DNA of 64,000 nt from DATCLS01 sp036563805. Lineage in GTDB: Bacteria; Actinomycetota; Acidimicrobiia; Acidimicrobiales; VFJN01. Each line of letters opens with the position of its first letter. The first letter of the stretch is position 1. This document shows positions 36,910 to 44,889 of the stretch, piece after piece. The DNA lies in the NCBI GenBank assembly GCA_036563805.1, contig DATCLS010000045.1, positions 29,824 through 93,823 on the forward strand, in the 5' to 3' direction. Position numbers and translations under genes: made by a program. The notes under the pieces are model-generated. The model was given only the letters and a program-made list of their open reading frames with translations, searched no databases and had not been told where the DNA came from.

Positions 36910-38031
36910 TCAGAGCTTGATGAAGATGCGGCGGCGGTAGAGGGCGTAGGCGACGAGCCACCACAGGGCGGTCCATCCGAAGGCCCACAGGTAGGCCCCG
37001 ACCGCCGGGTGGCCGAACAGGGCGAGGTCGGGCAGCGACGACCCCCCGTGGTTGCCGAGGATCGCCCACCCGGTGAAGAACCCGATGTAGATGGCGATGG
37101 GGTTGGTGCCGAGGTGGACCAGCGGGGCCGTGACCCGCCGGGCGCCCCACACGTCGATGAGCCAGATCCCGAGGGCCAGCCACGCCACCGACGTGCCGAT
37201 GGTGAGGACGTTGAACGACGGCGACCACAGCCGCTTGTTCAGCGGCACGACCGTGGCGAACAGGGCGCCGAACGCGATCAGGCCCACGGCCCAGGCGGCG
37301 AGGCGGCCGGCCAGCCGGCGGCGGTCGGGCACCGCCTTGATCAGGCGGCCGACGAACGCCCCCGCCACCACCGTCACGCCGCTCACCAGCGACTGGAGCG
37401 AGCCCTCGGTGGTGAAGCCGTCGAGCAGGACCCGGTCGACCCGGTGGGCCAAGGTCCCCGACTGCGACCAGGCGTCGCTGCCGGGGGCCAGGAGCTCGAA
37501 CGCCGCCCAGTAGGCCAGCACCAGGGCGGCCGCCGCCACCGGCTGGGCGCGCCGGGGCAGCTTCAGCACGGCGAGCGCCACCAGCGACGACACGGCGATG
37601 TGCTGGAGGACGCCGGTGCGGCCGAACGTCTCGTGCCGCAGCGAGGCCAGGGCGACGCCCAGCACGAACAGCACGCCCGCCCGGTACAGGACGTGGCGCA
37701 CCTCGAGGCCCCGGGACGAGAGCGTCATGCTCACGCCCATCGCGAACAGGAACAGCGGGAAGAACAGGTCGGCGAACGTCAGGCCGTGCCACTCCGGGTG
37801 GTGGAGCTGGGCGGGCAGGTGGTGGCTCGGCCCCGGGTTCATGACCACGAGCATCACGACGATGGCCAGCCCCCGCGCGGCGTCGAGCGCCTGGAGGCGG
37901 GCCGGGCGCGGGCGAGCCTCGGGGGCCGGGGCGCCGGCACCGACCGGGGCGCCGGCACCGACCGGGGCGCCCGTGTCGGCCCGGGCGACGCGGTCGGCCC
38001 GGGCGTCGGCGGTGACCGCGCCGGAGCTCAT
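36910..38031 (-). CDS. Membrane acyltransferase-like protein (DUF1624/DUF5009, HGSNAT-like)
   Basis: 373 residues with about ten hydrophobic helices. The N-terminal cytoplasmic part is low-complexity with a repeated APVGAG unit. RLQALDAARGLAIVVMLVVMNPG then FADLFFPLFLFAMGVSM is the family start (the transmembrane acyltransferase relatives of heparan-alpha-glucosaminide N-acetyltransferase), and GTNPIAIYIGFF is the typical end. The substrate is unknown. The ATG overlaps the stop of the polysaccharide deacetylase gene, so the two likely work together on envelope sugars: one deacetylating, one possibly acetylating. Confidence 0.78.
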   Translation of the reverse strand: MSSGAVTADARADRVARADTGAPVGAGAPVGAGAPAPEARPRPARLQALDAARGLAIVVMLVVMNPGPSHHLPAQLHHPEWHGLTFADLFFPLFLFAMGVSMTLSSRGLEVRHVLYRAGVLFVLGVALASLRHETFGRTGVLQHIAVSSLVALAVLKLPRRAQPVAAAALVLAYWAAFELLAPGSDAWSQSGTLAHRVDRVLLDGFTTEGSLQSLVSGVTVVAGAFVGRLIKAVPDRRRLAGRLAAWAVGLIAFGALFATVVPLNKRLWSPSFNVLTIGTSVAWLALGIWLIDVWGARRVTAPLVHLGTNPIAIYIGFFTGWAILGNHGGSSLPDLALFGHPAVGAYLWAFGWTALWWLVAYALYRRRIFIKL

Positions 38032-38879
38032 GTCGTGGTCAGACCCTGGTAGCGGGCGAGGCGCAGGGCGGACACGGTCCCCAGGTGCATGCCGCGGTCC
38101 TGCAGCTGCTCGATGATGGCCGGCAGCGCCTCGACCTCGACCTGACGCCGGCTCATCAGCGTGTCGGCCAGGTCGCTGCCCGGGGCGAACAGGCCGCGGC
38201 CGATGCCGTCGTGGAAGTCGACGATGTCGCCGGGCCCGGCCTCGCCGACCACGTGCTCGGCCACGGACTCCGGCGTGCGCCACGCCTTCCGGCCCCGGGT
38301 CACCGACCACAGGACGATGTCCTGGTTCATCTGGGTGACGAGCCGGACCACGGCCTCGCTCAGGCGCCCCTGCGGCGGCCGGAACAGCCGCACCGGCACG
38401 CCGGCCACGTCTTCGATGATCTGAGTGCCCCGCTCGATCTCGCGGCGGGCGGTCTCGGCGCTCGTCTGCGTGATGTGCAGATGACGCCACGTGTGGTTGC
38501 CGATCTCGTGCCCCCGGCGGACGACCTCGGCCACGATGTCGGGATGCCGCTCAGCGGCATAGCCCATCATCATGAACGTGCTCTTGACCTGATAAAGGTC
38601 GAGGATGTCGAGGATCCGGGGCGTCAGCTCCGGATGCGGTCCGTCGTCGAAGGTCAGCGCCACGAGGGGCGCGCCCGTCGTGACGGACCAGATGATCTCC
38701 TGGATCCCCCGGCGGGGGTCGGCAACCTCGTCGTCGGCCTCGGACGACGCGTCCTCTTCGGGTGGAGCCGTTGCCTGGTCGTCGCCCTCGCGTCCGCCCT
38801 GGACGACGATTGCACCAGCTCCGACCGTCAGGCCTCCGGCGACAGCGCCAGCTCGTTTCAGAAACTGCCTGCGCTCCAC
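38028..38879 (-). CDS. TAT-exported polysaccharide deacetylase (NodB domain)
   Basis: 283 residues. The N-terminus has a twin-arginine signal, ERRQFLKRAG followed by a short Gly/Ala/Val hydrophobic stretch, then an acidic spacer. The NodB core is complete: LTFDDGPHPELT (metal and catalytic Asp), GNHTWRHLHIT (the His pair), RLFRPPQGR, and DIVDFHDGIG with the last catalytic His. It should remove N- or O-acetyl groups from a cell-wall or surface polysaccharide outside the membrane. It is followed directly by the acyltransferase-like gene (ATGA overlap). Confidence 0.9.
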   Translation of the reverse strand: MERRQFLKRAGAVAGGLTVGAGAIVVQGGREGDDQATAPPEEDASSEADDEVADPRRGIQEIIWSVTTGAPLVALTFDDGPHPELTPRILDILDLYQVKSTFMMMGYAAERHPDIVAEVVRRGHEIGNHTWRHLHITQTSAETARREIERGTQIIEDVAGVPVRLFRPPQGRLSEAVVRLVTQMNQDIVLWSVTRGRKAWRTPESVAEHVVGEAGPGDIVDFHDGIGRGLFAPGSDLADTLMSRRQVEVEALPAIIEQLQDRGMHLGTVSALRLARYQGLTTT

Positions 38880-39094
38880 GGGATCTATTGGTGTACCACC
38901 TGAGGCCCTCTAAACGAAATGTCGTCCCGAAATGTGTCGATGAGCAGGTAGGAGCCATGAGGGGCGGACGCGCAAATGGACGGCCGCCTCCCGTGCGCCG
39001 CACGGCGGGCCTCGTTGGAGAACACCCGAGCGGGGCCGGGGCCGCCGGGGAGCCATGCCGGTGTGCCGAAAGGGGTCGACCGGGCACGAGCCGC

Positions 39095-39120
39095 GGGGGA
39101 CGAGACGGCTCTCGTCCCCC
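39095..39120 (-). terminator. Hairpin terminator after the ABC permease gene
   Basis: GGGGGACGAG (39095-39104) and CTCGTCCCCC (39111-39120) pair perfectly around a 6-base loop, 28 bases after the permease stop on the minus strand. The strong GC stem close to a stop codon suggests an intrinsic terminator; no T-run is present. Confidence 0.5.
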
Positions 39121-39147
39121 GTCGCTCGTGGCTTCCGATCGGGTCGT

Positions 39148-40524
39148 TCAGGCGGCCGTGGCCCCGGCGGCCTCGACCGCCGGGGTCCGCAGCGCTCGGC
39201 GGGCGGCGCCCAGCGTGGAGCCGAGGGTCAGCGCGACGGCCGTGCCGACCACCACCAGCCAGATCCCGAGCCCGGTGTCGGGGACCGGCGAGTCGGTCCG
39301 GGCGATGCTGTAGGGCACGATCGTCGCCAGCGAGGCCAGCGAGCCGGCCGCCACGCCGACCACCAGCACGACGACCGACTCGAGGCCCACGGTGGCCAGC
39401 GCCCCCGCCGGCGTGGCCCCGGCCAGCCGCTGCTGGGCCAGCTCCCGGCGCCGCCCGGTGGTGGCGGTCACCAGCGTGTTGATGACCATGATGGCGGCGA
39501 ACACGGCGATCATGCCGACGACCACGAAGTTGAGCGTCTCGATCGTCTTCTCGCTGGCCGTCTCGGCGAGCCCGGCGGCCTCGGTCGCCTGGTTCTCGAT
39601 GGCCTGCATGACGATCGCCCCGGTGGCGATGGCCGTGAACACGATCACGGGCATGACGGCCCGGGCCATCTGCGGCGCCCGCCGGCGCAGGTTGTGCGCC
39701 GCCAGGTAGCCGCTGGCGCCGCCGACCCGCTCCAGCAGCCCGCCGAAGAGCCGGGCCCCGCCCCGGACCAGCGCCGGGGCCAGCAGGGCGAGCCCGATGC
39801 CGGCCCAGATCGAGGCCTGGCCGCCGGTCTGCATGGCGTCCGATCCCTTGTCCTTCATGAGGGTGGCGGTGAGGGTGCCGGTCTGGGCGCCGAGGGCGAG
39901 GAACACCACCGCCGCCACCGTGCGCTTGCGGGACAGGCGCGACCCGCCGTCGTCGAGCTCGGCGTCGGCCAGCGCGTCGCGGGCCCGCAGGCGGGCGGTC
40001 CGCCGGGCGGTGACGAGGGCGGCGACCGTCGCCCCCAGGAACGTGACGCCGAACCCCACGGCCAGGGCGACCGCCCCGAAGCGGTGCTCGACGGCGGCGG
40101 ACACCTGCCCCGAGTCCCGGACCAGGTCGAAAACCAGACGGCCGACCAGCGCCGCCGGGGCCACGGCCGCCAGGGCGGCGACCACGGCGACGACGGCGGC
40201 TTCGCCGACGATCATGCGCCCGACCTGGGCGGGCGTGGCGCCCACGCTCTTGAGCAGCGCCATTTCCCGGCTGCGCTGCCGGACCGACAGGGTCAGCGTC
40301 GAGGCCACGGCGAACACCACGATGATCAGGCCCCACCCGCCGACCACCGCGCCGAGCGTGACCAGCGCCTCCGTGTCGGTGGAGGACAGGCCGTCGTTCC
40401 CGACCAGGGTGTCGAACATCGAGGCGAACGCCATGACCATCGTCGCCCCCAGGAACAGCGAGACGAAGCTGGCCACCAGGCGCTGGGGCTGCTGGCGCAG
40501 CGAGCGGAGCGTGTAGGCGCCCAT
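39148..40524 (-). CDS. FtsX-like ABC transporter permease
   Basis: 458-residue membrane protein with two FtsX repeats. An N-terminal helix (LVASFVSLFLGATMVMAF) is followed by three-helix bundles containing RQRSREMALLKSVGATPAQVGRM and later TGRRREL AQQRLAGATP, the coupling-helix sequences typical of MacB/LolC-type permeases. There is little extracellular domain between helices. It shares one base with the ATPase stop, forming a two-gene exporter. Such actinobacterial pairs next to a two-component system often export antimicrobial peptides or lipids; the cargo is unknown. Confidence 0.85.
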   Translation of the reverse strand: MGAYTLRSLRQQPQRLVASFVSLFLGATMVMAFASMFDTLVGNDGLSSTDTEALVTLGAVVGGWGLIIVVFAVASTLTLSVRQRSREMALLKSVGATPAQVGRMIVGEAAVVAVVAALAAVAPAALVGRLVFDLVRDSGQVSAAVEHRFGAVALAVGFGVTFLGATVAALVTARRTARLRARDALADAELDDGGSRLSRKRTVAAVVFLALGAQTGTLTATLMKDKGSDAMQTGGQASIWAGIGLALLAPALVRGGARLFGGLLERVGGASGYLAAHNLRRRAPQMARAVMPVIVFTAIATGAIVMQAIENQATEAAGLAETASEKTIETLNFVVVGMIAVFAAIMVINTLVTATTGRRRELAQQRLAGATPAGALATVGLESVVVLVVGVAAGSLASLATIVPYSIARTDSPVPDTGLGIWLVVVGTAVALTLGSTLGAARRALRTPAVEAAGATAA

Positions 40525-41357
40525 CACGCCACCACCTCGCGGGTTCCGGGGGCGGCGCGGCGGGCCGCCGCGGGTGCGGGGACGCCGGGGCCGGTCGGCT
40601 CGGCGCCCAGGTGGGTCATCCGCTCGGCCACCGCCTCGGGCGTGGGCCGGTCGAGGTGGCCCACGATCCGGCCGTCGGCCAGGAACAGCACGGCGTGGGC
40701 GTGGGCGGCGGCCACCGGGTCGTGGGTCACCATGACCACGGTCTGGCCGAAGTCCCGCACGGCCTCGACCAGCAGGCCGAGGACCTGGCGGGCGCTCTTG
40801 GAGTCGAGGGCCCCCGTCGGCTCGTCGGCGAACAGCACGCTCGGGGCCGCCACCAACGCCCGGGCGATGGCCACCCGCTGCTGCTGGCCGCCGGACAGCT
40901 CGGCCGGCCGGTGGTCGAGCCGGTCGCCCAGCCCCACCCGCTCGAGCACCCGCTCGGCGAGGCCCTTTTCGACCTTGCGGCGGGCCAGCCGCAGCGGGAA
41001 CGTGACGTTCTGGCGGACGGTCAGCGTGGGCAGCAGGTTGAACTGTTGGAACACGAAGCCGACCCGCTGGCGGCGGAACCGGGTGAGCTCGGCCTCGCTC
41101 TCGCCGGTCAGCTCGGTCCCGTCGATGTAGACCCGCCCGGACGTGGGCCGGTCCAGGCCCGCCGCGCACTGGAGGAACGTGCTCTTGCCCGACCCCGACG
41201 GGCCCATCACCGCGGTGAAGGTCCCCGAGGGGATGCGGACGCTCACGTCGTCCAGCGCCACGACCTGGTTGCCGGCCGGGCCGTAGACCTTGCGGACCGA
41301 CTCCATCCGCAGGGCCTCGCCTCCCATCCAGGGGGCGTGTGTCGCATCGGTGCTCAT
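40524..41357 (-). CDS. ABC transporter ATP-binding protein (MacB/LolD type)
   Basis: 277 residues. Walker A GPSGSGKST, Q-loop FVFQQFNLLPTLT, signature LSGGQQQRVAIARAL, Walker B VLFADEPTGALD and switch VTHDPVAAA are all intact. The E-P-T-G-A/N-L-D form marks the MacB/LolD/FtsE branch that pairs with FtsX-like permeases. The ATG at 41357 is preceded by GAGGAG. The permease follows with a 1-base overlap. The response-regulator gene lies 226 bases upstream on the same strand and may control this pair. Confidence 0.93.
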   Translation of the reverse strand: MSTDATHAPWMGGEALRMESVRKVYGPAGNQVVALDDVSVRIPSGTFTAVMGPSGSGKSTFLQCAAGLDRPTSGRVYIDGTELTGESEAELTRFRRQRVGFVFQQFNLLPTLTVRQNVTFPLRLARRKVEKGLAERVLERVGLGDRLDHRPAELSGGQQQRVAIARALVAAPSVLFADEPTGALDSKSARQVLGLLVEAVRDFGQTVVMVTHDPVAAAHAHAVLFLADGRIVGHLDRPTPEAVAERMTHLGAEPTGPGVPAPAAARRAAPGTREVVA

Positions 41358-41583
41358 CGTCGGGCTCCTCGTTCTGCGCTCGGGTGCGCTCTCTGCGCTC
41401 GTCGATCGGTGGAGACACCGTGCGCCCGGACGGCCGCCGGGTCGTCCGCCCCGGGAAGTCGGACGCGTACTCCTGGCGCGGTAGGGGCCGGCCGGGGGCG
41501 TGCTCCGGGCCGGACAGGGAGCGTGCTCCGGCTGAGGCGGGGCCCGAGCGGACTGGCGGGCCCGGGGGCGGCGGCCGGCCGGA

Positions 41584-42240
41584 TCAGCGGCCGGCCAGGC
41601 CGGTCTCGTAGGCGATGACCACCAGCTGAGCCCGGTCGCGGGCACCCAGCTTGGTGAGGATGCGGCTGACGTGGGTCTTGGCCGTCAGCGGGCTCATGAC
41701 GAGCCGCTCGGCCAGCTCGTCGTTGGACAGGCCCCGGGCCACCAGCGCCAGCACCTCGCGCTCGCGCTCGGTGAGCACGTCGAGGCGCTCGGGCGCCTTG
41801 GGCCGGGGCACCGCCGAGGCGAACGCGTCCACGACCCGGCGGGTCACCGACGGCGCCAGCAGCGCCTGGCCGCTCGCCACCACCCGGACCGCGTCCCGCA
41901 GGTCGTCGGGGTCGACGTCCTTGGTCAGGAACCCGCTGGCGCCGGCCCGCAGCGACTCGAACACGTACTCGTCCAGCTCGTAGGTGGTGAGGACGACGAC
42001 GCGGGTCCCCGCCAGGTCGGGGTCGCCGGTGATCTCACGGGTGGCGGCCAGGCCGTCGGTCCCCGGCATGCGGACGTCCATGAGCACGACGTCGGGCCGG
42101 GCCCGGCGGACCAGCTCGACGGCTTCTGCGCCGTCAGAGGCCTCGCCCACCAGCGTGATGTCGTCGGCCGCGGCCAACAGGGAGGCGAAGCCGGCCCGCA
42201 CCAGCGCCTGGTCGTCGGCGATCACGACGCGGATGGTCAC
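41584..42240 (-). CDS. NarL/LuxR family response regulator
   Basis: 218 residues. The receiver domain has VVIADDQALVRAGF (acidic pair), phospho-acceptor Asp in VVLMDVRMPGTDGL, Thr in VVLTTYELDEYV and Lys in GFLTKD. The C-terminal LuxR HTH runs from LTEREREVLALVARGLSNDELAERL to KTHVSRILTKL. The GTG overlaps the histidine kinase stop as GTGA, so the pair is co-translated. It is likely to control the downstream ABC exporter and itself; no operator was recognised. Confidence 0.93.
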   Translation of the reverse strand: MTIRVVIADDQALVRAGFASLLAAADDITLVGEASDGAEAVELVRRARPDVVLMDVRMPGTDGLAATREITGDPDLAGTRVVVLTTYELDEYVFESLRAGASGFLTKDVDPDDLRDAVRVVASGQALLAPSVTRRVVDAFASAVPRPKAPERLDVLTEREREVLALVARGLSNDELAERLVMSPLTAKTHVSRILTKLGARDRAQLVVIAYETGLAGR

Positions 42241-43541
42241 GGGCGGGCCTCCGACTCCTTTCCGGACCCGGCGCCGCGGTCGCCGGTGTCGTTGTCGTGG
42301 TCGCCGGTGTCGGCGTCCCGGGCGCCGGTGTCGGCGCCGCGGTCGCCGGTGTCGTTGTCGTCGTGGGTGTCGTCCCGGTCGCCCGCGCCGCCGGCCGGCG
42401 AGTCCCGGGTGGGCAGCGTGGCCGACACCGTCCACCCCTGCCCGGTGCGGGGCCCGAACGTCAGCGTCCCGCCCACCGACTCCACCCGCTCGGTCATGCC
42501 CCGCAGCCCGAAGCCGGGGCCGGTGCCCACGGCGCCGCGGCCGTCGTCGGTCACCTCCACGAGCAGACCCACCGGCCCGGGGCGGATCCGCACGGCCGCC
42601 CGGCCCGCCTCGGCGTGGCGGATCACGTTGGTCAGCGCCTCCTGCACGACCCGATAGGCGGTCAGCTCGACCAGGCCCTCGAGCTCGACGCCGTCGAGGT
42701 CCAGGTCAACCTCGACGTCCAGGCCCTGGGCCCGGGCCGCCTCGGCCAGGTCGGCCACCCCGGCCAGGCCGGGGGCGGGCGCCATGGCCGCCGGGCCGTC
42801 CTGGCCCCGCAAGACGGCGACGATGGCCCGCACCTCGGCCATGGCGTCCTTGCCGGCCGAGCGGAGCGTGGCCAGCGCCGACCGGACGGCGCCGGGGTCA
42901 CGGTCGACGGCGTCGGCGGCCACGCCGGCCTGCACGGTCATGACCGACACCGTGTGGGCCAGCACGTCGTGGACGTCGCGGGCGATGCGCAGCCGCTCCT
43001 GGGCCACTTGCCGCCGGGCCTCGGCGTCGCGCTCGGCCTCGGCGTGGGCGGCCCGGGCCGCGTACTCCTCCAGGAGCAGGCGGCGGCTGCGGACCAGCTC
43101 GCCGGCCAGGATGGCGGCCACCGTCCAGCCCACGCTCTGCGCCGCCAGCTCGACGTCGGAGGTGGCTGCGGCCACGAGCAGCAGCAGGACGGCGAACCCG
43201 CCGACCCCGAACTGGCGGGCCCGGTCGCCGGTCGTGCCCAGCAGGTAGAACCCGACGGTCGCCGGGATGTCCATCAGCCGGTTCGTGTAGCGCGTGTACC
43301 AGAGCACGCTCAGGCCCAGCACCACCAGCGTGACCGTGGCCGGGTAGCGGCGGCCGGCGGCGACGAGGACGCCGACCGCGGCCACGAACAGCGCGGCGGC
43401 CCAGGCGTCGAGCGGCTGGGCGTTCTCGCTGGGCGGCTCCTTGGCGGCCAGGACGAACAGCCCGACGAGGATCACGCCGAGGACCAGGGTCACCCGGTCG
43501 TCTCCCGGGGCCCGGGTCAGCGCAGCCCAACGTCGTCGCAC
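42237..43541 (-). CDS. Sensor histidine kinase, NarL-type (HisKA_3)
   Basis: 434 residues. About five N-terminal transmembrane helices sit at residues 18-150, then a coiled linker, the dimerisation box ERLRIARDVHDVLAHTVSVM with the phospho-acceptor His, and an ATPase domain with EALTNVIRHA (N box), VTDDGRGAVG (G1) and GFGLRGMTERV (G2). The C-terminal about 45 residues are an Asp/Gly/Thr/Arg tail of a repeated DTGDRGA-like unit. The GTG start is used because the frame upstream is unrelated (the EEP remnant). It is paired with the response regulator by a 4-base overlap. Confidence 0.9.
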   Translation of the reverse strand: MRRRWAALTRAPGDDRVTLVLGVILVGLFVLAAKEPPSENAQPLDAWAAALFVAAVGVLVAAGRRYPATVTLVVLGLSVLWYTRYTNRLMDIPATVGFYLLGTTGDRARQFGVGGFAVLLLLVAAATSDVELAAQSVGWTVAAILAGELVRSRRLLLEEYAARAAHAEAERDAEARRQVAQERLRIARDVHDVLAHTVSVMTVQAGVAADAVDRDPGAVRSALATLRSAGKDAMAEVRAIVAVLRGQDGPAAMAPAPGLAGVADLAEAARAQGLDVEVDLDLDGVELEGLVELTAYRVVQEALTNVIRHAEAGRAAVRIRPGPVGLLVEVTDDGRGAVGTGPGFGLRGMTERVESVGGTLTFGPRTGQGWTVSATLPTRDSPAGGAGDRDDTHDDNDTGDRGADTGARDADTGDHDNDTGDRGAGSGKESEARP

Positions 43542-43551
43542 GGCGCCGACT

Positions 43552-43840
43552 CTACGAGTCGGGCGGCGAGGGGTTCGGCGCGGCCGCCGGGAGGTCGGGA
43601 GCGGCCGCGGGCTGCGGGGCCGCCTGCGGCGGTGGGGCGTGCGGGGTGGCCGCGGGCTGCGGGGCCGCCGGCAGGCGGAGGCCGGCGACGAGCGCCCGGT
43701 GGTCGCTGCGGCGACGTCGTGGACCGCCACGTCGTCGACCGCGACCGACCGCTCGACGCGGACGTGGTCGATGGCCAGCGCCAACGGGAGGCGGGCCCGC
43801 CCGTTCCGCCCCGGCCGGGCGCGTCCACGCCGCCACCGTA
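43552..43840 (-). pseudogene. C-terminal remnant of an endonuclease/exonuclease/phosphatase (EEP) family protein, frameshifted
   Basis: On the minus strand one frame reads RNGRARLPLALAIDHVRVE then SVAVDDVAVHDVA. One base further on, the next frame reads SDHRALVAGLRLPAAPQ. Joined by restoring a single base near 43718 this gives the usual EEP ending, with I-D-H-V and G-S-D-H-R-A-L-V-A. Nothing upstream (the BKACE gene begins its 3' end at 43914) resembles the missing N-terminal domain with its catalytic Asn/Glu. It is therefore a decayed gene, or a fragment plus a sequencing error. The final 40 residues are Pro/Ala-rich. Confidence 0.55.
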
Positions 43841-43913
43841 CCGGCCGCTCCCCTCGCCCCCGCCGCGGCCCCGACCGCCACGACCCGGCCCGGCCCCCGA
43901 GGGGGCGGGAGGG

Positions 43914-44807
43914 TCAGGGGGCCGGGGGAAGGCCGAGGATGTCGGCGGCCTGGGCGCAGGTGGCGACCGGGCGGCCGGCGCGCTCGCAGGCGGCCACCGC
44001 CTCGCGGACGAGCTCGACGTTGGTCGGGGACCGGTCGCCGCCGTAGAACTCCAGCCCGAGGTGGAGGTGCCCGCCCCGGGCCAGCGCCGGCTCCACCACC
44101 GAGGAACGCCCCAGGTCGCCGCCGACGGCGGACACGGCCCAGGGCACCGGGCAGTCGCCGAGGATCTCCAGGTAGGCGTCGAGGGCCGTCGGCGTGACCG
44201 GCAGCCCGAACGGCGCCCCGCGGTAGCCCCGGTCCTCGGCCAAATAGAGCTTGATCATCGTCCCCGCTGGCAGGCGGCCGGCCCGCCAGTAGGCCATCGT
44301 CGTCCGCAGGAAGCCGGGCTCGTAGATGGCCAGGCTCGGCCCCAGGCCGTGCTCGTCGTGCAGGGCGAACACCTCGGCGATGCGGTCGAGCGGGTTGGCG
44401 TACACGAAGGCGCCGGCGGGCAACCCGTCGGGGCCGAGCCCGCCCAGGTTGACCGACCCGGGGTCGAGCAGGCCGATGCGCAGGCCGTGGACCCGGAGCC
44501 GCGGCAGGTGGCCGAAGCTGAGCCCGTCGGGGGTGATGTTGACGGTCGGATAGAGGAGGGCGTCGGGCCGGGCCTCCCACACCGGGCGGAAGGCGGCCAG
44601 GTAGCGCTCGGCCACCTCGTCGTCGGGCCCGCCGATCGGGTCGCAGTGGGCGTGGACGATGGCGGCGCCGGCCTCCAGGCACGCCAGGGCGTCCTCGGCG
44701 ATCTCCTCGGCGGTGATGGGGACGTGCGGGTTCTGGTCCTTGCGGGTCGCCCCGTTGATGGCCGCCTCGATGATGACCGGCTGGTCGGCGCTCGCACCGC
44801 TCAACAC
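43914..44807 (-). CDS. Beta-keto acid cleavage enzyme (BKACE, DUF849)
   Basis: 297 residues, TIM-barrel family of which the founder cleaves 3-keto-5-aminohexanoate with acetyl-CoA in lysine fermentation; relatives act on many beta-keto acids. The Zn ligand pair is seen in IVHAHCD, and later conserved parts include IYEPGFLRT and the C-terminal HLHLGLEFY. A catalytic Glu in EAAINGATRKDQNPHVP is near the N-terminus. The substrate is unknown. The GTG at 44807 has a GGGAGGGG site. It is divergent from the acyl-CoA dehydrogenase, suggesting a shared catabolic role. Confidence 0.83.
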   Translation of the reverse strand: MLSGASADQPVIIEAAINGATRKDQNPHVPITAEEIAEDALACLEAGAAIVHAHCDPIGGPDDEVAERYLAAFRPVWEARPDALLYPTVNITPDGLSFGHLPRLRVHGLRIGLLDPGSVNLGGLGPDGLPAGAFVYANPLDRIAEVFALHDEHGLGPSLAIYEPGFLRTTMAYWRAGRLPAGTMIKLYLAEDRGYRGAPFGLPVTPTALDAYLEILGDCPVPWAVSAVGGDLGRSSVVEPALARGGHLHLGLEFYGGDRSPTNVELVREAVAACERAGRPVATCAQAADILGLPPAP

Positions 44808-44839
44808 GTCCCCTCCCGCGACGGCCGACGCCGGCGGAC

Positions 44840-44881
44840 CGTCGAGAATATCTTATATACCTCCAGCTGTAGTAGATCTAC
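44840..44881. promoter_or_regulatory. AT-rich divergent promoter region with a 10-bp palindrome
   Basis: Between the divergent BKACE and acyl-CoA dehydrogenase starts the sequence turns AT-rich (GAATATCTTATATACC), standing out in a region of very high GC, and is followed by the perfect palindrome GTAGATCTAC (44872-44881). TATATA-type hexamers could serve as -10 elements in either direction. The palindrome is adjacent to the dehydrogenase start and could be an operator. Confidence 0.4.
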
Positions 44882-44889
44882 CGGTGCCT

